From positions 24,554,809-24,618,808 of the forward strand of contig OZ022355.1 in the NCBI GenBank assembly GCA_963989245.1: 64,000 bases of DNA, in the 5' to 3' direction. The position numbers were made by a program, and so were the translations under genes. Below are positions 1 through 9,993 of this stretch, in pieces. This DNA comes from Nansenia antarctica (taxonomy: Eukaryota > Chordata > Actinopteri > Argentiniformes > Microstomatidae). Each line of letters opens with the position of its first letter. The first letter of the stretch is position 1. Under the pieces are notes generated by a model. The model saw nothing but the letters and a program-made list of their open reading frames with translations. It was not told where the DNA came from and made no database searches.

Positions 1-261
1 TACGGTATATGCCTTATGAACTGTTTATAGAAATTATAAACGATCTGTTAAACTGTTGAATAAATACCAGTGTCAATAATACATAGCTACAGTATACATG
101 CATACCGTTAAACTGTTCATTTTGACCCAGCATTTGGTAGGGGAAGGCGCTTATTTGCATCAATGATCAATTGCCTAGCTAATTACCTCATTAACCAATT
201 ACCTAACCCCGGGTGTCCTGGGGTTTAGTTTTAATATATATGTAGGCTAGTATATATGTAT

Positions 262-373
262 TATGTTACGGTACATGTGGGAAAACTAGGGTTAGGGTTA
301 GACATGCCAGCATGTACCAAGTCGACGTAGCACCTAACCCTAACCCTAGTTTTCCCACATGTACCGTAACATA
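262..373. repeat. Perfect 40-bp inverted repeat with telomere-like motifs, unit 1
   Basis: Arms 262-301 and 334-373 are exact reverse complements, separated by a 32-bp spacer. The inner end of each arm contains two telomere-type repeats, reading AGGGTTAGGGTTAG on the left and its complement on the right. It lies in intron 3 of the array gene. The homologous stretch upstream of exon 2 (12305-12420) lacks it, so it was either inserted into or lost from one half. Confidence 0.92.
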
Positions 374-543
374 CTGTATATATGTATATATAGTATGGAT
401 ATCTATGCCCCTCTGCTGGGCCAATCTGCAGAGAGCGTTTCAGTGGGGTGTTCTTGTGCTGAAGCTAGTTTAACGTTTTGATTGAGGACCTCTATGTGTT
501 TGTTTTTGTCTTGATTGTTTTATAATGTTGTAATTTTGTATTT

Positions 544-775
544 GTATTCTGTATGGTTGTAAACCCAGACCCTGCTCTCTGTATTCTGTATGGTTGTAAA
601 CTCAGACCCTGGTCTCTGTATTCTGTATGGTTGTAAACCCAGACCCTGGCCTCTGTATTCTGTATGGTTGTAAACTCAGACCCTGGTCTCTGTATTCTGT
701 ATGGTTGTAAACTCAGACCCTGGTCTCTGTATTCTGTATGGTTGTAAACTCTGTAAACTCAGACCTTGCTCTCAA
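544..775. repeat. 37-bp minisatellite (6 copies)
   Basis: Units start at 544, 581, 618, 655, 692 and 729 with core GTATTCTGTATGGTTGTAAA. It is followed by CTCAAAGAGACTCCCTG and AATAAAGGTTACATTAAAT, which resembles the 3' tail of fish LINEs. Equivalents: 14746 (5 copies), 28712 (6), 42747 (6) and 56674 (6). A shorter 3-copy version lies before exon 2 in each unit (12421-12545, about 26395, 40430 and 54357). Confidence 0.9.
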
Positions 776-997
776 AGAGACTCCCTGCTAAAATAAAGGT
801 TACATTAAATCTGGGACTCATTGGAAGTTTTATGTAAAAAAAAGAAGAAAATAATAAAAATAATAATAATAATAATTCTGCATGTACCAATCCCAGATTG
901 CCCCTTCAAGTCTAATGAGACAGATTCAATGGTGTGTTATTGTCTGTAAGGACAGGCTGCTGCTAGTTTTATTCATGAGCCATTCACATGTTCGTGA

Positions 998-1391
998 GTT
1001 TAGAATGATCAGGTTCTATCTCCGTTTAGAATGATCAGGTTCTACCTCCGTTTAGAATGATAAGGTTCTATCTCCGTTTAGAATGAGAAGGTTCTATCTC
1101 CGTTTAGAATGATCAGGTTCTACCTCCGTTTAGAATGATAAGGTTCTATCTCCGTTTAGAATGATCAGGTTCTATCTCCGTTTAGGGCAGTTCAGAGATA
1201 TTGAGCGTCAAAGTTTTTACATTCCATTATGTTTTGTGAGATGGAACCTTTGTATTTTATTAATTACTAACTCAAAAATGTCAACATTTTAAAAATAACA
1301 CCACACAGGCGTTAATAAACACCTAATGGATCAGATTATGTAAAAAACTAAATTTCGTCAAAAATGGAGATAGAACCTTTTAATTCTAACG
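998..1391. mobile_element. MITE-like element with multiplied 26-bp terminal repeat, unit 1
   Basis: Seven direct 26-bp monomers at 998-1179 (core GATCAGGTTCTATCTCC) are followed by about 190 bp of AT-rich sequence and then one inverted, diverged monomer at 1366-1391 (21 of 26 positions matching). The shared terminus reads GGTTCTATCTCC. The paralogous stretch before exon 2 (about 12748-12982) has a single monomer at the left end and the same inverted one at the right, the simple form of a terminal-inverted-repeat element. Copy numbers in units 1-5 are 7, 6, 7, 7 and 7 (at 998, 15164, 29166, 43201 and 57128). No transposase is encoded. I did not establish a target duplication. Confidence 0.6.
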
Positions 1392-1836
1392 TCACGTGTT
1401 CACATGTTCTTATGTTCACATGTTCAAAAAAGAGTGAGGAATCCCGTGATGAATACAGTGAGAAGACCACCATGTCTCACTCTGACAGTAACACGGTATG
1501 TTGTACAGATTAGGCATTAGAGCAATGCATCTTAATGAAGATATTGTCTTGAAGTATGCTGTTGCATGGCGTGTAGACTGACACTTGAGTGAAGTTTAAT
1601 GTAAATGAAACTGTAAAGATACTTGATGTTCTATAATACAGCTATACAATGTGGTAATGTGTATATGCCTTGTGAACTGTTTATAGAAATTGTAAACAAT
1701 GTGTCAAAGTGTTAATATAATATAATACATACAGTATACATGCATATACATATATAATACATACAGTATACATGCATGTACATATATATGCATATTCTTA
1801 TGTTCACATGTTCTCATGTTCACATGTTCAAACAAG

Positions 1837-2994
1837 AGTGAGGAAGACAGTGAGGAAGGTGTGATACCAAGGTTGAAGTTGAAGACAGAAAGCCTGGTGA
1901 ATCGAATGATGGAACGATATCCAACGATAATACTATCACTGAATCAAAAGATTAAAGATCAGGAGGTAGTGATTTGGGCGTTACATGAAGAAGTGCTGAA
2001 GAGGAAGAGTGCTGAAGATTCAACATTCAAGATTCAAGATTTATTTATTGATAGAAGGGACAAGGAAAACCTGGGAAAGGAAGAGCGACAGGTGGAGATC
2101 CTCCCTGAAAGAGACGCGGAGAACACGGAGAGGGAGAGAATGCAGAGAGAGGCAGAGCAAGAAATGGAGAGGAAGAGAAAGGAGGAGGAGGAGGAGGAAC
2201 GGAAGAGAGAGATCGATAGATTGATAAGAGAAGAAGAACAAATGATAGAGATGGAGAGAGAGGAGGATGGGAAGAAAGAGATCGATAGATTGATAAGAGA
2301 AGAAGAACAAATGATAGAGATGGAGAGAGAGGAGGAAAGGACAAAAGCCGAAAAGCAGGCAGCAATTAGAAAAAGACAGATGCAACAAGAAAAGCAAAAA
2401 CTGTTAGAGAGAGACAGAATGCAGAGAGAGGAGCAAAAAGAAATGGAGAGGAAGAGAAAGGAGGAGGAGGAGGAAGAAAGGCAGAAAGCTGAAAAGCCTG
2501 AAGAGACAGTTAAGAACTCTTGGGAGAGACCGACACAAAAGAGAAGAGAGGGGGGGACCATCCAGGCATGGGGGACCATCCAGGCAAGAGCAGAGAGGGG
2601 GGGACCATCCAGGGAGAGAGAGTTGCGTTTGAGAGGACGAGAAGACAGAGAGAGGATGTGGAAGAGAAAGAGAGAGGAGGAAAGGAAGAGAGATATCGTT
2701 AGATTAGAACAACAAAAACTAGAAAAAGAAGAACAGTTAGAGAGAGAGAGAGAATCCAGAAGGAGGAGGGGCAACAGATGAAACAGTTGGAAGAGCAGAA
2801 CAACAGGGCAATGGAGGATGAAAAAAAGAAAACCCCTGAGAAAGAGGGAAATGGAATGGAGGCACAGAAAGACAAGAGCATCTGGAGAAGAGCCTTCAAT
2901 TTCATTAATGAGAAGCAGAAGGAGAACAATCTCCAGAGGATTCAGAGGACCTACCAGAGAGAGGAGGAGGAGGGTCACAACACCTACATCCAAC
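1837..2994 (+). pseudogene. Gene 1 exon 5 with +AG frameshift
   Basis: 1158 bp against 1156 in the intact copies. The reading frame is open from 1837 to the AG run at 2739-2752, then shifts and stops at 2781; the original frame resumes downstream and stays open to the donor at 2995. Residue states K254 and E281 match gene 3. Confidence 0.7.
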
Positions 2995-3037
2995 GTAAGT
3001 GTAGTATTTCTACCTTCTGAAATGAATGAATGAATGA

Positions 3038-3310
3038 ATAATAATAACAACTTTTTATTTGTATAGCGCTTTTCCTGCAAACGTTGCAGCTCAAAGTGCT
3101 CCAATCATTATATAATCATCATTTAATTATTTAGTCATTTAAAGGCAATATTAAAAAGATGGGTTTTTAGTCTTGACTTATATATATTATATACTCATAT
3201 TTGCTGAAGTTGCATCCCTAATGTAAACTGGCAGTGAATTCCACAATTTGGGTGCATAAAATGAGAATGCAGCCTCACCAAATCTCTTCTTTTGTACATG
3301 TGGTACTCAG
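3038..3310 (-). mobile_element. L2-type LINE 3' end in intron 5
   Basis: Minus-strand 3' fragment: an (AAT)n tail at the left, then the TATAGCGCTTTTCCTGCAAA block, then reverse-strand coding for the FGEAAFS..LWN and LKTHLFNIAF motifs seen in L2-clade reverse transcriptase C-termini. It is 5'-truncated. Equivalents: about 17173-17460, 31203-31476, 45241-45514 and 59165-59438. It is joined at its right to another antisense retroelement end (next entry). Confidence 0.75.
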
Positions 3311-3600
3311 AGAAAATGATCTTTATTGTCATTGCGACAGGTACAACAAAATTCAAATGCAAACCCTAGGTGCTAACAAACAAACACAGTCCTAAGATAA
3401 AAAAAACTAAACAAGAATGAGACATAAATAGGGGGGGATATAAATAAAAATAGGGGGATAAGTGATCGGTAGACATCTGAGAATGTATCTATTATGTGAA
3501 CTTCTATACTTCTATACACTATATGGCCTAAATGATGGCTAGGACTGGTGATATCAAGCGAAAGGTTCTTTATATTCAAATCTGCAGACATACACTAGTG
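3311..3600 (-). mobile_element. Second antisense retroelement end in intron 5
   Basis: Starts CTTTATTGTCATTGCGACAG and GTACAACAAAATTCAAATG. Its reverse complement is the ending ..TTTTGTTGTACCTGTCGCAATGACAATAAAG that I know as the end of common fish LINEs. Without a search the family and the right boundary are guesses. Confidence 0.45.
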
Positions 3601-3743
3601 ATCACTTTCTTTTCAATAAAACGAGCTATTAGATATTCACTTTCAATTCAATGTACAATTCGTATTTCTCAAAAAACAACAAACTGTCAACTTATATGAT
3701 TACCCATTTGGTTAATACAACAGAAATGTACTTATTTTTAACT

Positions 3744-3910
3744 ATCAATCAATCATGTAACATATTAATCAATCTCTTTTAACTGCCAATCAATAATGTA
3801 ACATATTAATCAATCTCTTTTAACTGTCAATCAATCATGTAACATATTAATCAATCTATTCTCTTTTAACTGTCAATCAATAATGTAACATATTAATCAA
3901 TCATGTAACG
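3744..3910. repeat. 41-bp tandem repeat in intron 5 (4 copies)
   Basis: Core AATGTAACATATTAATCAAT with a CTCTTTTAACTG linker, four imperfect copies. Present in all units (about 17895, 31909, 45948 and 59872). No function evident. Confidence 0.85.
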
Positions 3911-4036
3911 TATAAAGTTACAACAGCAAGGCCTGACAATTAGCAATTTCTCTGATCAGTTACTGTCAACGTTTTGTTAGGTGTTCTATTCTATTCTAAA
4001 CTTCGTACCTTTGGATATCGTCCTTTTCTCTGCCAG

Positions 4037-4367
4037 GTATCCCCACGTCTGGGGGCTTAATCTCGACGTGCACCCGGGCCCAGCGAGAGCAGGAGAAGAG
4101 AGCCGAGCTCTTAAAGAGGGAGAGGAACAGACAGAAGAGGGAGGACAAATGGAATAAGATCCAGGAGGAAAAAGCAGAGAAGAAGAGTGCCAAGACTCAG
4201 AAGGAGGAGGAGCGCTATGAGAAGTGGGCTGCTCATAAGAGAGACCGGAGGCTGGAGGCGGTGGAGAGTGGCGCTGGAGAATTCTATACCGAGGAGATGG
4301 CAGGGGACCCAGAGGCAGCTAGGTTTCCAGACCGGAAGATGACAATTTGGCAGAAAAGAAAGTTGAG
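4037..4367 (+). CDS. Gene 1 exon 6
   Basis: 331 bp. Acceptor TTTTCTCTGCCAG, donor GTGAGA. It reads on from exon 5 in phase 1 (R-I-P-T-S-G-G) into a charged helix (RAQREQEKRAELLKRERN) and ends WQKRKLR. The frame has no stop although no ATG-initiated frame covers it, which is strong support for it being a spliced exon. Confidence 0.7.
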
Positions 4368-4849
4368 GTGAGAAATGCAGGTTGGAAGTACGATGCACAG
4401 ACATTTCAAACACATGTTCTTTAATTTATATAAAATGTGACCAAGACTGTTGAGTATGAGGGGCTTGTTGAGGTGTTTGGCTCAACAACAACAACAACAA
4501 AAAAGTTGGTTGTCTAATGTTGTCACGTGTCTATGTGAGAGTCCTATGGCTAATTATCTCTCCACTTCTGTCTTTCTGTCATCTTCCCCCAGACTGAAAG
4601 CTTTTCTGAAGATTGAAGATTGAAGATGCGATGCAGCCACTAACTGGTAGACAAAACAAATAAAGCAACAAAGTTAATTAATATTAGTGAATTAATTAGT
4701 GGAAACCCCACTGACTAGCCATCCAATTCAATTGTTTATTTTTGGATTCTGTCCAGGAGATAACACAGTGTTTTACCACATCTGATGCCACCCATAGTAC
4801 TTCTACTTCTTTTCGTTTCTCTGAATGGTGGTTATATGACAGTTTCCCA

Positions 4850-5190
4850 TTTCTTTCTTTCTTATTTATTTTATTTATTTATTTATTTTTCTTTCTTTCT
4901 TATTTCACGTTTGTTGGACACTGCAAGGTCTATTGAGTAGTGGGCAGACAAGGCAGTGCTCCAGACCATGGTCTGCCCATTTCTTTCTTTCTTTCTTATT
5001 TATTTTCATTCTTTATTTATTTATTTTTCTCTCTTTCTTATTTATCTTCTTTCTTTCTTTCTTATTTATTTTCTTTCTTTATTATTCATTTTTCTTTCTT
5101 TCTTATTTATTTATTTATTTTTCTCTCTTTCTTATTTATTTATTTTCTTTTTTTCTTTCTTATTTATTTTCTTTCTTTCTTTCTTATTTA
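4850..5190. repeat. TTTC/TTTA pyrimidine-rich microsatellite
   Basis: Two blocks of TTTCTTTC and TTATTTATTT repeats flank a short unique stretch holding the 9-bp inverted pair TGGGCAGAC / GTCTGCCCA (4941-4949 and 4971-4979). The tract is strongly strand-asymmetric (pyrimidines on +). Equivalents: about 19003-19343, 33018-33358, 47056-47396 and 60979-61317. The long Phe/Leu/Ile-rich frames across it are by-products. Confidence 0.95.
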
Positions 5191-5535
5191 GAGAGTTTTC
5201 CACTGAGCCCATGGTGCTTCTGGGCCAGGTGGAGGGGCTTCAGTGGGGTTAGGGTTAGGGTTCCTCTAGGCATGCTAAAAAACATACTAAACATCTAGTA
5301 AAATCAAATTTTACGAAAGGTGTCATTTTCAAGATGGCTGTCGCGATCTTCAAATGGCTATATCTCCACTTCTGTACAACTTAGACAGGTAGGGTTGGTG
5401 TCTAACCCTAGGTTTTATGGGTCAAGGAATACAATTCAATCAGTGAAATTACCATTAGTTAATTCTTTTTTAACAAATCATATATGGGAATTGATTTCAC
5501 CATTCAAATCAGCATGAATGTAAACTATTACTGTA
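5191..5535. other. Mostly unassigned spacer with short telomere-like run
   Basis: Contains GGGGTTAGGGTTAGGGTT at 5245-5262, two to three TTAGGG units in direct orientation, and otherwise AT-rich sequence in which I see no gene. A substitution at 5307 (A in units 1 and 5, C in units 2-4) is useful for tracing exchange between units. Confidence 0.5.
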
Positions 5536-5677
5536 GACAGACAGACTGTTAGCTGGTACAGATAGACAGACATACTGTTAGCTGGTACAGACAGACAGAC
5601 AGACAGACTGTTAGCTGGTACAGATAGACAGACAGACTGTTAGCTGGTACAGATAGACAGACAGACTGTTAGCTGGT

Positions 5678-5715
<38 letters not shown>

Positions 5716-6126
5716 TGTTAGCTGGTACAGACAGACAGACTGTTAGCTGGTACAGGTAGACAGACAGACTGTTAGCTGGTACAGACATACAGACAGACTG
5801 TTAGCTGGTACAGACAGACAGACAGACTGTTAGCTGGTACAGACAGACAGACAGACAGACAGACTGTTAGCTGGTACAGACAGACAGACTGTTAGCTGGT
5901 ACAGGTAGACAGACAGACTGTTAGCTGGTACAGACATACAGACAGACTGTTAGCTGGTACAGACAGACAGACAGACTGTTAGCTGGTACAGATAGACAGA
6001 CAGACTGTTAGCTGGTACAGACATACAGACAGACTGTTAGCTGGTACAGTCAGACAGACAGACAGACTGTTAGCTGGTACAGACAGACAGACAGACAGAC
6101 TGTTAGCTGGTACAGATAGACAGACA
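5536..6126. repeat. GACA minisatellite with CTGTTAGCTGGTA interruptions
   Basis: Runs of (GACA)n of varying length alternate with CTGTTAGCTGGTACAGA, giving a compound VNTR. Lengths differ between units: 591 bp here, 438 (19689-20126), 595 (33704-34298), 595 (47742-48336) and 603 (61663-62265). Confidence 0.95.
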
Positions 6127-6226
6127 CTGCGTGACTATCGCTTACAGCTGTTGTTTCATGTGGTGCTGTTGATTTTCTCTTGGTTTTTCGGTGGACTGAA
6201 TTGGTCCCCAGCATCTGGTCAGAGGT

Positions 6227-6600
6227 GTCCAGGGGGGGAGGGGGGGTGGCAGGGTTAGGGGAGGTTGTATGCATGTCCAGGGGGGGAGGGGGGGTGGCAG
6301 GGTTAGGGGAGGTTGTATGCATGTCCAGGGGGGGGGGGGGGGGGGGGTGGCAGGGTTAGGGGAGGTTGTATTCATGTCCAGGGGGAGAGGGGGGGTGGCA
6401 GGGTTAGGGGAGGTTGTATGCATGTCCAGGGGGAGAGGGGGGGTGGCAGGGTTAGGGGAGGTTGTATGCATGTCCAGGGGGGGAGGAGGGGTGGCAGGGT
6501 TAGGGGAGGTTGTATGCATGTCCAGGGGGGGAGGGGGGGTGGCAGGGTTAGGGGAGGTTGTATGCATGTCCAGGGGGAGAGGGGGGGTGGCAGGGTTAGG
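6227..6600. repeat. 48-bp G-rich minisatellite, 8 copies, unit 1
   Basis: Each monomer begins GTCCAGGGGG, carries two or more long G runs, then TGGCAGGGTTAGGGGAGGTT and GTATGCAT. Every monomer has at least four runs of three or more G on the + strand, so it fits G-quadruplex folding. The third monomer has a continuous G run of about 19. 48 bp is a multiple of three, hence the repetitive Pro-rich minus-strand frame. Confidence 0.95.
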
Positions 6601-6780
6601 GAGAACAGGTAGGTTTTGAGGTGGGATTTAAAAGTGGAGAGTGAGGGTGAGTCTCTGAGTGGTGCTCTGGACTGCTCCATATGTGTAACACACCACCGTA
6701 TAACAGTGTGTTTTATCTCACTGTAACCTGCACGGCATGTTTTTTGCACAACCCGACTATTACGTGAACTTGCCATAATA
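6601..6780 (-). mobile_element. LINE reverse-transcriptase C-terminal remnant
   Basis: Minus-strand reading contains APLRDSPSLSTFKSHLKTYL, the C-terminal signature of fish L2-like reverse transcriptases. The G-rich minisatellite begins immediately after it on that strand, so the minisatellite probably arose in the element's 3' UTR. Repeated in units 2-5 (about 20598, 34725, 48567 and 62737). Confidence 0.6.
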
Positions 6781-7139
6781 ATGTTGATTACATACGTTGA
6801 TGTGCATTCTGCGGCTACTCCCTAAGCCTATTCTATCATTGTTGATTTGCATTCTGCTATTGTTGATTGTGTTTTAGATCCTGCTTATTTAATTATTGAT
6901 GTTGTATTCTGCTGCCATGCAGAATGAACATAGAACTTTCGTCCCGAAGAATTAAGGTTACATACCCTGGTTCAGAAGACATCGGTGGTTCGTAATCGTG
7001 GCGGTTTGCGACCAACTTGAGGCGCATTACCGCCACCTACCGGACTGTGTTTGAACGTTAGATTTGACAGGGAAAACTTAAAGATGAAAGAAATAAACGA
7101 AATGGGGGGGGTGTTAAATCCTGTCTATCAACCCAGTGT
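6781..7139. other. Spacer without recognised gene
   Basis: A TTGATNT-GCATTCTGC motif recurs four to five times at 6780-6920. It is followed by a stretch (GCGCATTACCGCCACCTACC near 7020-7045) of a kind I associate with dispersed fish repeats, but I cannot place it. No open frame of note. Confidence 0.35.
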
Positions 7140-7570
7140 CTTTCAAATACTGTATTAACTGACAACAGTCATATCTGTGCTATTATATATTCCATAAATT
7201 AACTGATGAATCATGAAAATAATATCCTCTCTGCAAGATTTCAAAGATCTAATACTAGACAATGCTGCCCAGCTGTCCGAAGCTATTAATGCATTATTTA
7301 CCCTGTTCTCTACCAACCATTCTAATGCTGTCAAAATGTCTAGAAGCTCCACTGTGTATACTGAAAAATGATCGGTGGTTCTTTTTTAAATTCCTGCCTT
7401 ATATAATAATAATAATAATAATAATAATACATTTATTTTATAAGGCGCCTTTCATGGCACAAGGTCGCCGTACAATATGAGGGAGAAATACTGCAGCTCC
7501 TGAACGTCCTGTCTCTGGGTCTTTTGACCCATCTGTAAAAATTAGAGCCTTATCACTATAGTGCAGACCA
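7140..7570 (-). mobile_element. RNase H domain remnant of a non-LTR retrotransposon, split by a second element
   Basis: Minus strand reads FTDGSKDPETGRSGAAV near 7490-7550, then, after an inserted retroelement tail at about 7395-7485, ELLDILTALEWLVENR and ASDSWAALSS to 7155. The TDGS, E-(L) and SDS motifs supply the acidic catalytic residues of RNase H found in I-clade-type LINEs. The inserted piece has an (AAT)n tail and the GGCGCCTTTCATGGCAC block of another fish retroelement. Equivalents: about 21136-21568, 35263-35692, 49105-49534 and 63274-63705. Confidence 0.75.
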
Positions 7571-7572
<2 letters not shown>

Positions 7573-7638
<66 letters not shown>

Positions 7639-7780
7639 GCTTTATTTATATAGCGCTTGTCCTGCAAACGTTGCAGCTCAAAGTGCTTTAATCATTATAT
7701 AATCTAAAAAAAAAATTTGTGTAATTTAAAGGCAATATTAAAAGAATGGGGTTTTATAATGATAATTTAATTATTTAGTC
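7573..7780 (-). mobile_element. L2-type LINE 3' end, left piece (split by hAT)
   Basis: (AAT)n tail, the TATAGCGCTTGTCCTGCAAA block, then the start of the reverse-strand coding end. It stops at the 8-bp target site ATTTAGTC (7773-7780) and continues at 10132 after the hAT element. Equivalents end at 21755, 35882, 49730 and 63902. Confidence 0.8.
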
Positions 7781-8148
7781 CAGTGGTCTTCAACCGGGGG
7801 TCCGCGACCCCTAGGGGGTCCGCAGAGGTACTGCAGGGGGTCCGCCAAATTTTTTCCGAACAATTTAAAATTTTCACCAAAATAATTTGTGACAATTAAA
7901 AAATATAACAAAAGTTATATTGAGTAAACTACAAGCATTAATAGGCAATAATAAGCTACTTTTGACAAAAAACTATTTACAATAAAAATGTACTATTTAC
8001 TATTTGCATTATGGGTAATGACCCGATCACACTGTTGAAGCTGAGTGTTGATTAAACTGGTTGAGTTAAACGTGCGAAAGTTGTCCGAGTCCAATAATTA
8101 TATTATAACTTCACATTATTAGTTACTACTATTAATTAGTGAAGCAGG

Positions 8149-9546
8149 ATGGATACATTTGTAACAGTAACGAGACCTCGAGCTCGAGATCCAACGGCTA
8201 GGCCTACTCCTTCCACCTCGGCCCCAGCAGCGCCTGCCCCAGGGGCAGATAAACGCAAAAGTCCCGAAAATATTCAGAAGTGCACCTAAAGTTTGGATTT
8301 ACTTTCAAAGAAACCGAATGAGTGGAATTTCCGGTGTGTGTTGTTTGTGCTGCGACGCTCTCAAACGAAAGCATGAAGCCATCAAAGCTGCAACGACACT
8401 TGGAGACGAATCATGGCCACTTACAAGATAAAGCACTGGACTACTTTCAGGCTCGTTTGCACTCTCTCCAAGGCCAACAGACAATGATAAGAAAATCTGC
8501 GAAAGTCGGTGAGCTTGCTTTGAAAGCCTCATATCAAGTTGCTCTTCGCAACTTCGCGTTGCCCAGTGTAAAAAGCCATACACAATTGCAGAAGATTTGA
8601 TATTGCCTGCGGCCACTGATATGTGCAAGACCATGTTTGGGAATGATGGATATGCAGAAAAGTTGAAGACTATCCCATTGTCAGACACAACAATTGCTCG
8701 GCGAATTGGTGAATGGCATCGGATGTGAGGGTGCAGTTAATTGAGAAATTACAAACGGCGGAGGCATTTGCACTCCAATTGGATGAATCAGTGGACATGT
8801 CCAAAGACGCACAGCTCTTGGCATTTGTGCGCTTTGTTGACCAAGACGAAATGTGTGAAGAGTTCTTGTTTTGTAAGAAGCTTCCTGAACGCACAACAAG
8901 TGCTGACATTTTCAAAGTGATTGATGACTTTCTCTGTGAAAATGACGTACGTTGGGCAAAGTGTGTCGCGGTGTGTACCGACGGTGCGCGCGCTATGACT
9001 GGGCAAAAGAGTGGACTGATGGCGCTTGTCAGAAAAGTCGCCCCCAAAGTGATGTGGACTCACTGCATGCTGCACAGAGAATCCCTCGCCGCTAAAGAAA
9101 TGAGTGCTGAGTTTGCCGATGTTATGGACACTGTTGTAAAGGCTGTAAATGTTATTAAGAAGAGTGCCCTACAAACTCGCCTCTTCGCTTCTTTATGCGC
9201 CGCTACAGGAGAGGAACACACAGCGCTCCTTTACCATTCAGAAGTCAGATGGCTTTCCCGTGGATCCGTATTGGCACGAGTATTTGAATTACGCACAGCT
9301 ATCCACGAATTTCTAATTGGCCAAAACCGCGCGGAGCTGGCTGCGCATTTCATTGACAATGCCTGGGTCTTTAAACTGGCATATCTGGCGGACGTTTTCG
9401 CAGAGTTGAACCGGCTGAACAGTTCTATGCAGGGCCGCAATACACACGCCATTCAGCTGTATGATAAGACAAGCTGTGTACCACCCAGCAGGGCCAGTCA
9501 TCTCACTGAGGTAAGCATACCTGACTTCCTGAAGCTAAATGTTTAA
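8149..9546 (+). pseudogene. hAT (ZBED-like) transposase remnant, unit 1
   Basis: Starts MDTFVTVTRP. The frame is broken by a TAA soon after KRKSPENIQKCT and a TGA inside the KFGFTFKETE..VEFPVCVVC region, then by two frameshifts (about 8585 and about 8715). The BED zinc finger is visible: CVVC, then RHLETNH. The longest surviving frame (8713-9546) carries the hAT core motifs LDES, CTDGARAMTG, THCMLHRESLAAK and VRWLSRG. After KTSCVPPSRASHL the family sequence is lost, so the C-terminal dimerisation region is absent. It cannot make active transposase. Confidence 0.88.
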
Positions 9547-9699
9547 TTGTTGAATAATAATAATAATAATAATAGAAAATATAAGCCTCATCAACAATAA
9601 TAATGATAATAATAACCAATAATAATTATGCATGAACGTTTTATCAATCATAAACACATATAGGTTAATAACCCAGTAATTAGCCTGTTACTTATTAAT

Positions 9700-9993
9700 T
9701 TTCCCTTGTGACCTGACCCCCTGCCTGTCTGCCGACTACTTCTCCTGTCTGACCCCCTGCCTGTCTGCCGACTACTCCACCTGCCTGCCGACCATTCTTC
9801 CTGCTTGATTCCCCACCTGTCTGCCGACCCTTCCTCCTGCCTGACCTCCCGCCTGCCTGATGACCCACCTGCCCCTGTCCACCTGTGCCCCTGCACCTGT
9901 CCCATCAGCCTTGTTACTAGAAATAAACCTTTATTATTTAACTCGTACCTGTTCACCTGTGTCTGCGTTTGGGTCCTACCTCTGGTCGTGACA
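9700..9993 (+). mobile_element. LTR-like fragment inside the hAT element
   Basis: Tandem CTGCCTGTCTGCCGACTA-type repeats (about 9718-9850), an AATAAA at about 9922, then TGCGTTTGGGTCCTACCT and GTCGTGACA at the right end, the kind of 3' end I associate with fish Gypsy LTRs. The left end is not recognisable and no target duplication was found. Its insertion probably cost the transposase its C-terminus. Same in units 2-4. Confidence 0.4.

Larger units (their letters stand above)
1433..4623 (+). pseudogene. Array gene 1, exons 4-7 (5' part outside window; frameshifted in exon 5)
   Basis: Exons seen: 4 at 1433-1495, 5 at 1837-2994, 6 at 4037-4367 and 7 at 4593-4623 (stop TGA). Exons 1-3 should lie left of the window, judging from units 2-5. 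Donors are GTATGT (1496), GTAAGT (2995) and GTGAGA (4368); the acceptors before exons 6 and 7 have good pyrimidine tracts ending in CCAG. In exon 5 the AG run at 2739-2752 has seven AG units against six in the other four genes. The 2-bp gain shifts the frame and gives a stop at 2779-2781, removing the last part of exon 5 and all of exons 6-7. Exons 6 and 7 are otherwise intact. Either this copy is a recent pseudogene or the extra AG is a sequencing error in a simple repeat. The protein is described under gene 2. Confidence 0.65.

Noticed and set aside
1816..1836. Start codon of exon 5 at ATG 1816 (MFTCSNK)
   Set aside because: The 21 bp are part of a repeated CACATGTTC acceptor-side sequence. 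The same ATG stretch precedes exon 3, and a phase-0 splice after CAAACAAG joins in frame with exon 4. It cannot be fully excluded as an alternative start.
2034..3104. Long Ser/Leu-rich minus-strand frames opposite exon 5
   Set aside because: Antisense shadow of a purine-rich exon; GAG/AAG codons on + read as CTC/CTT on -, which rarely give stops.
5245..5262. Chromosome-end telomere
   Set aside because: Only two to three TTAGGG units, internal, and repeated in every array unit.
4933..5298. Phe/Leu/Ile-rich membrane-like frames in three + frames
   Set aside because: By-product of the TTTC/TTTA microsatellite; the same stretch is open in several frames.
5536..6126. CRISPR-like array of repeats and spacers
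   Set aside because: The repeat is a compound (GACA)n VNTR without distinct spacers, in a eukaryotic context.
6269..6619. Long Gly/Arg-rich (+) and Pro-rich (-) open frames of 16-residue repeats, recurring in all units
   Set aside because: They follow the 48-bp minisatellite, whose length is a multiple of three. Length changes freely with copy number (3 to 8), and on the minus strand the frame simply runs on from a LINE remnant.
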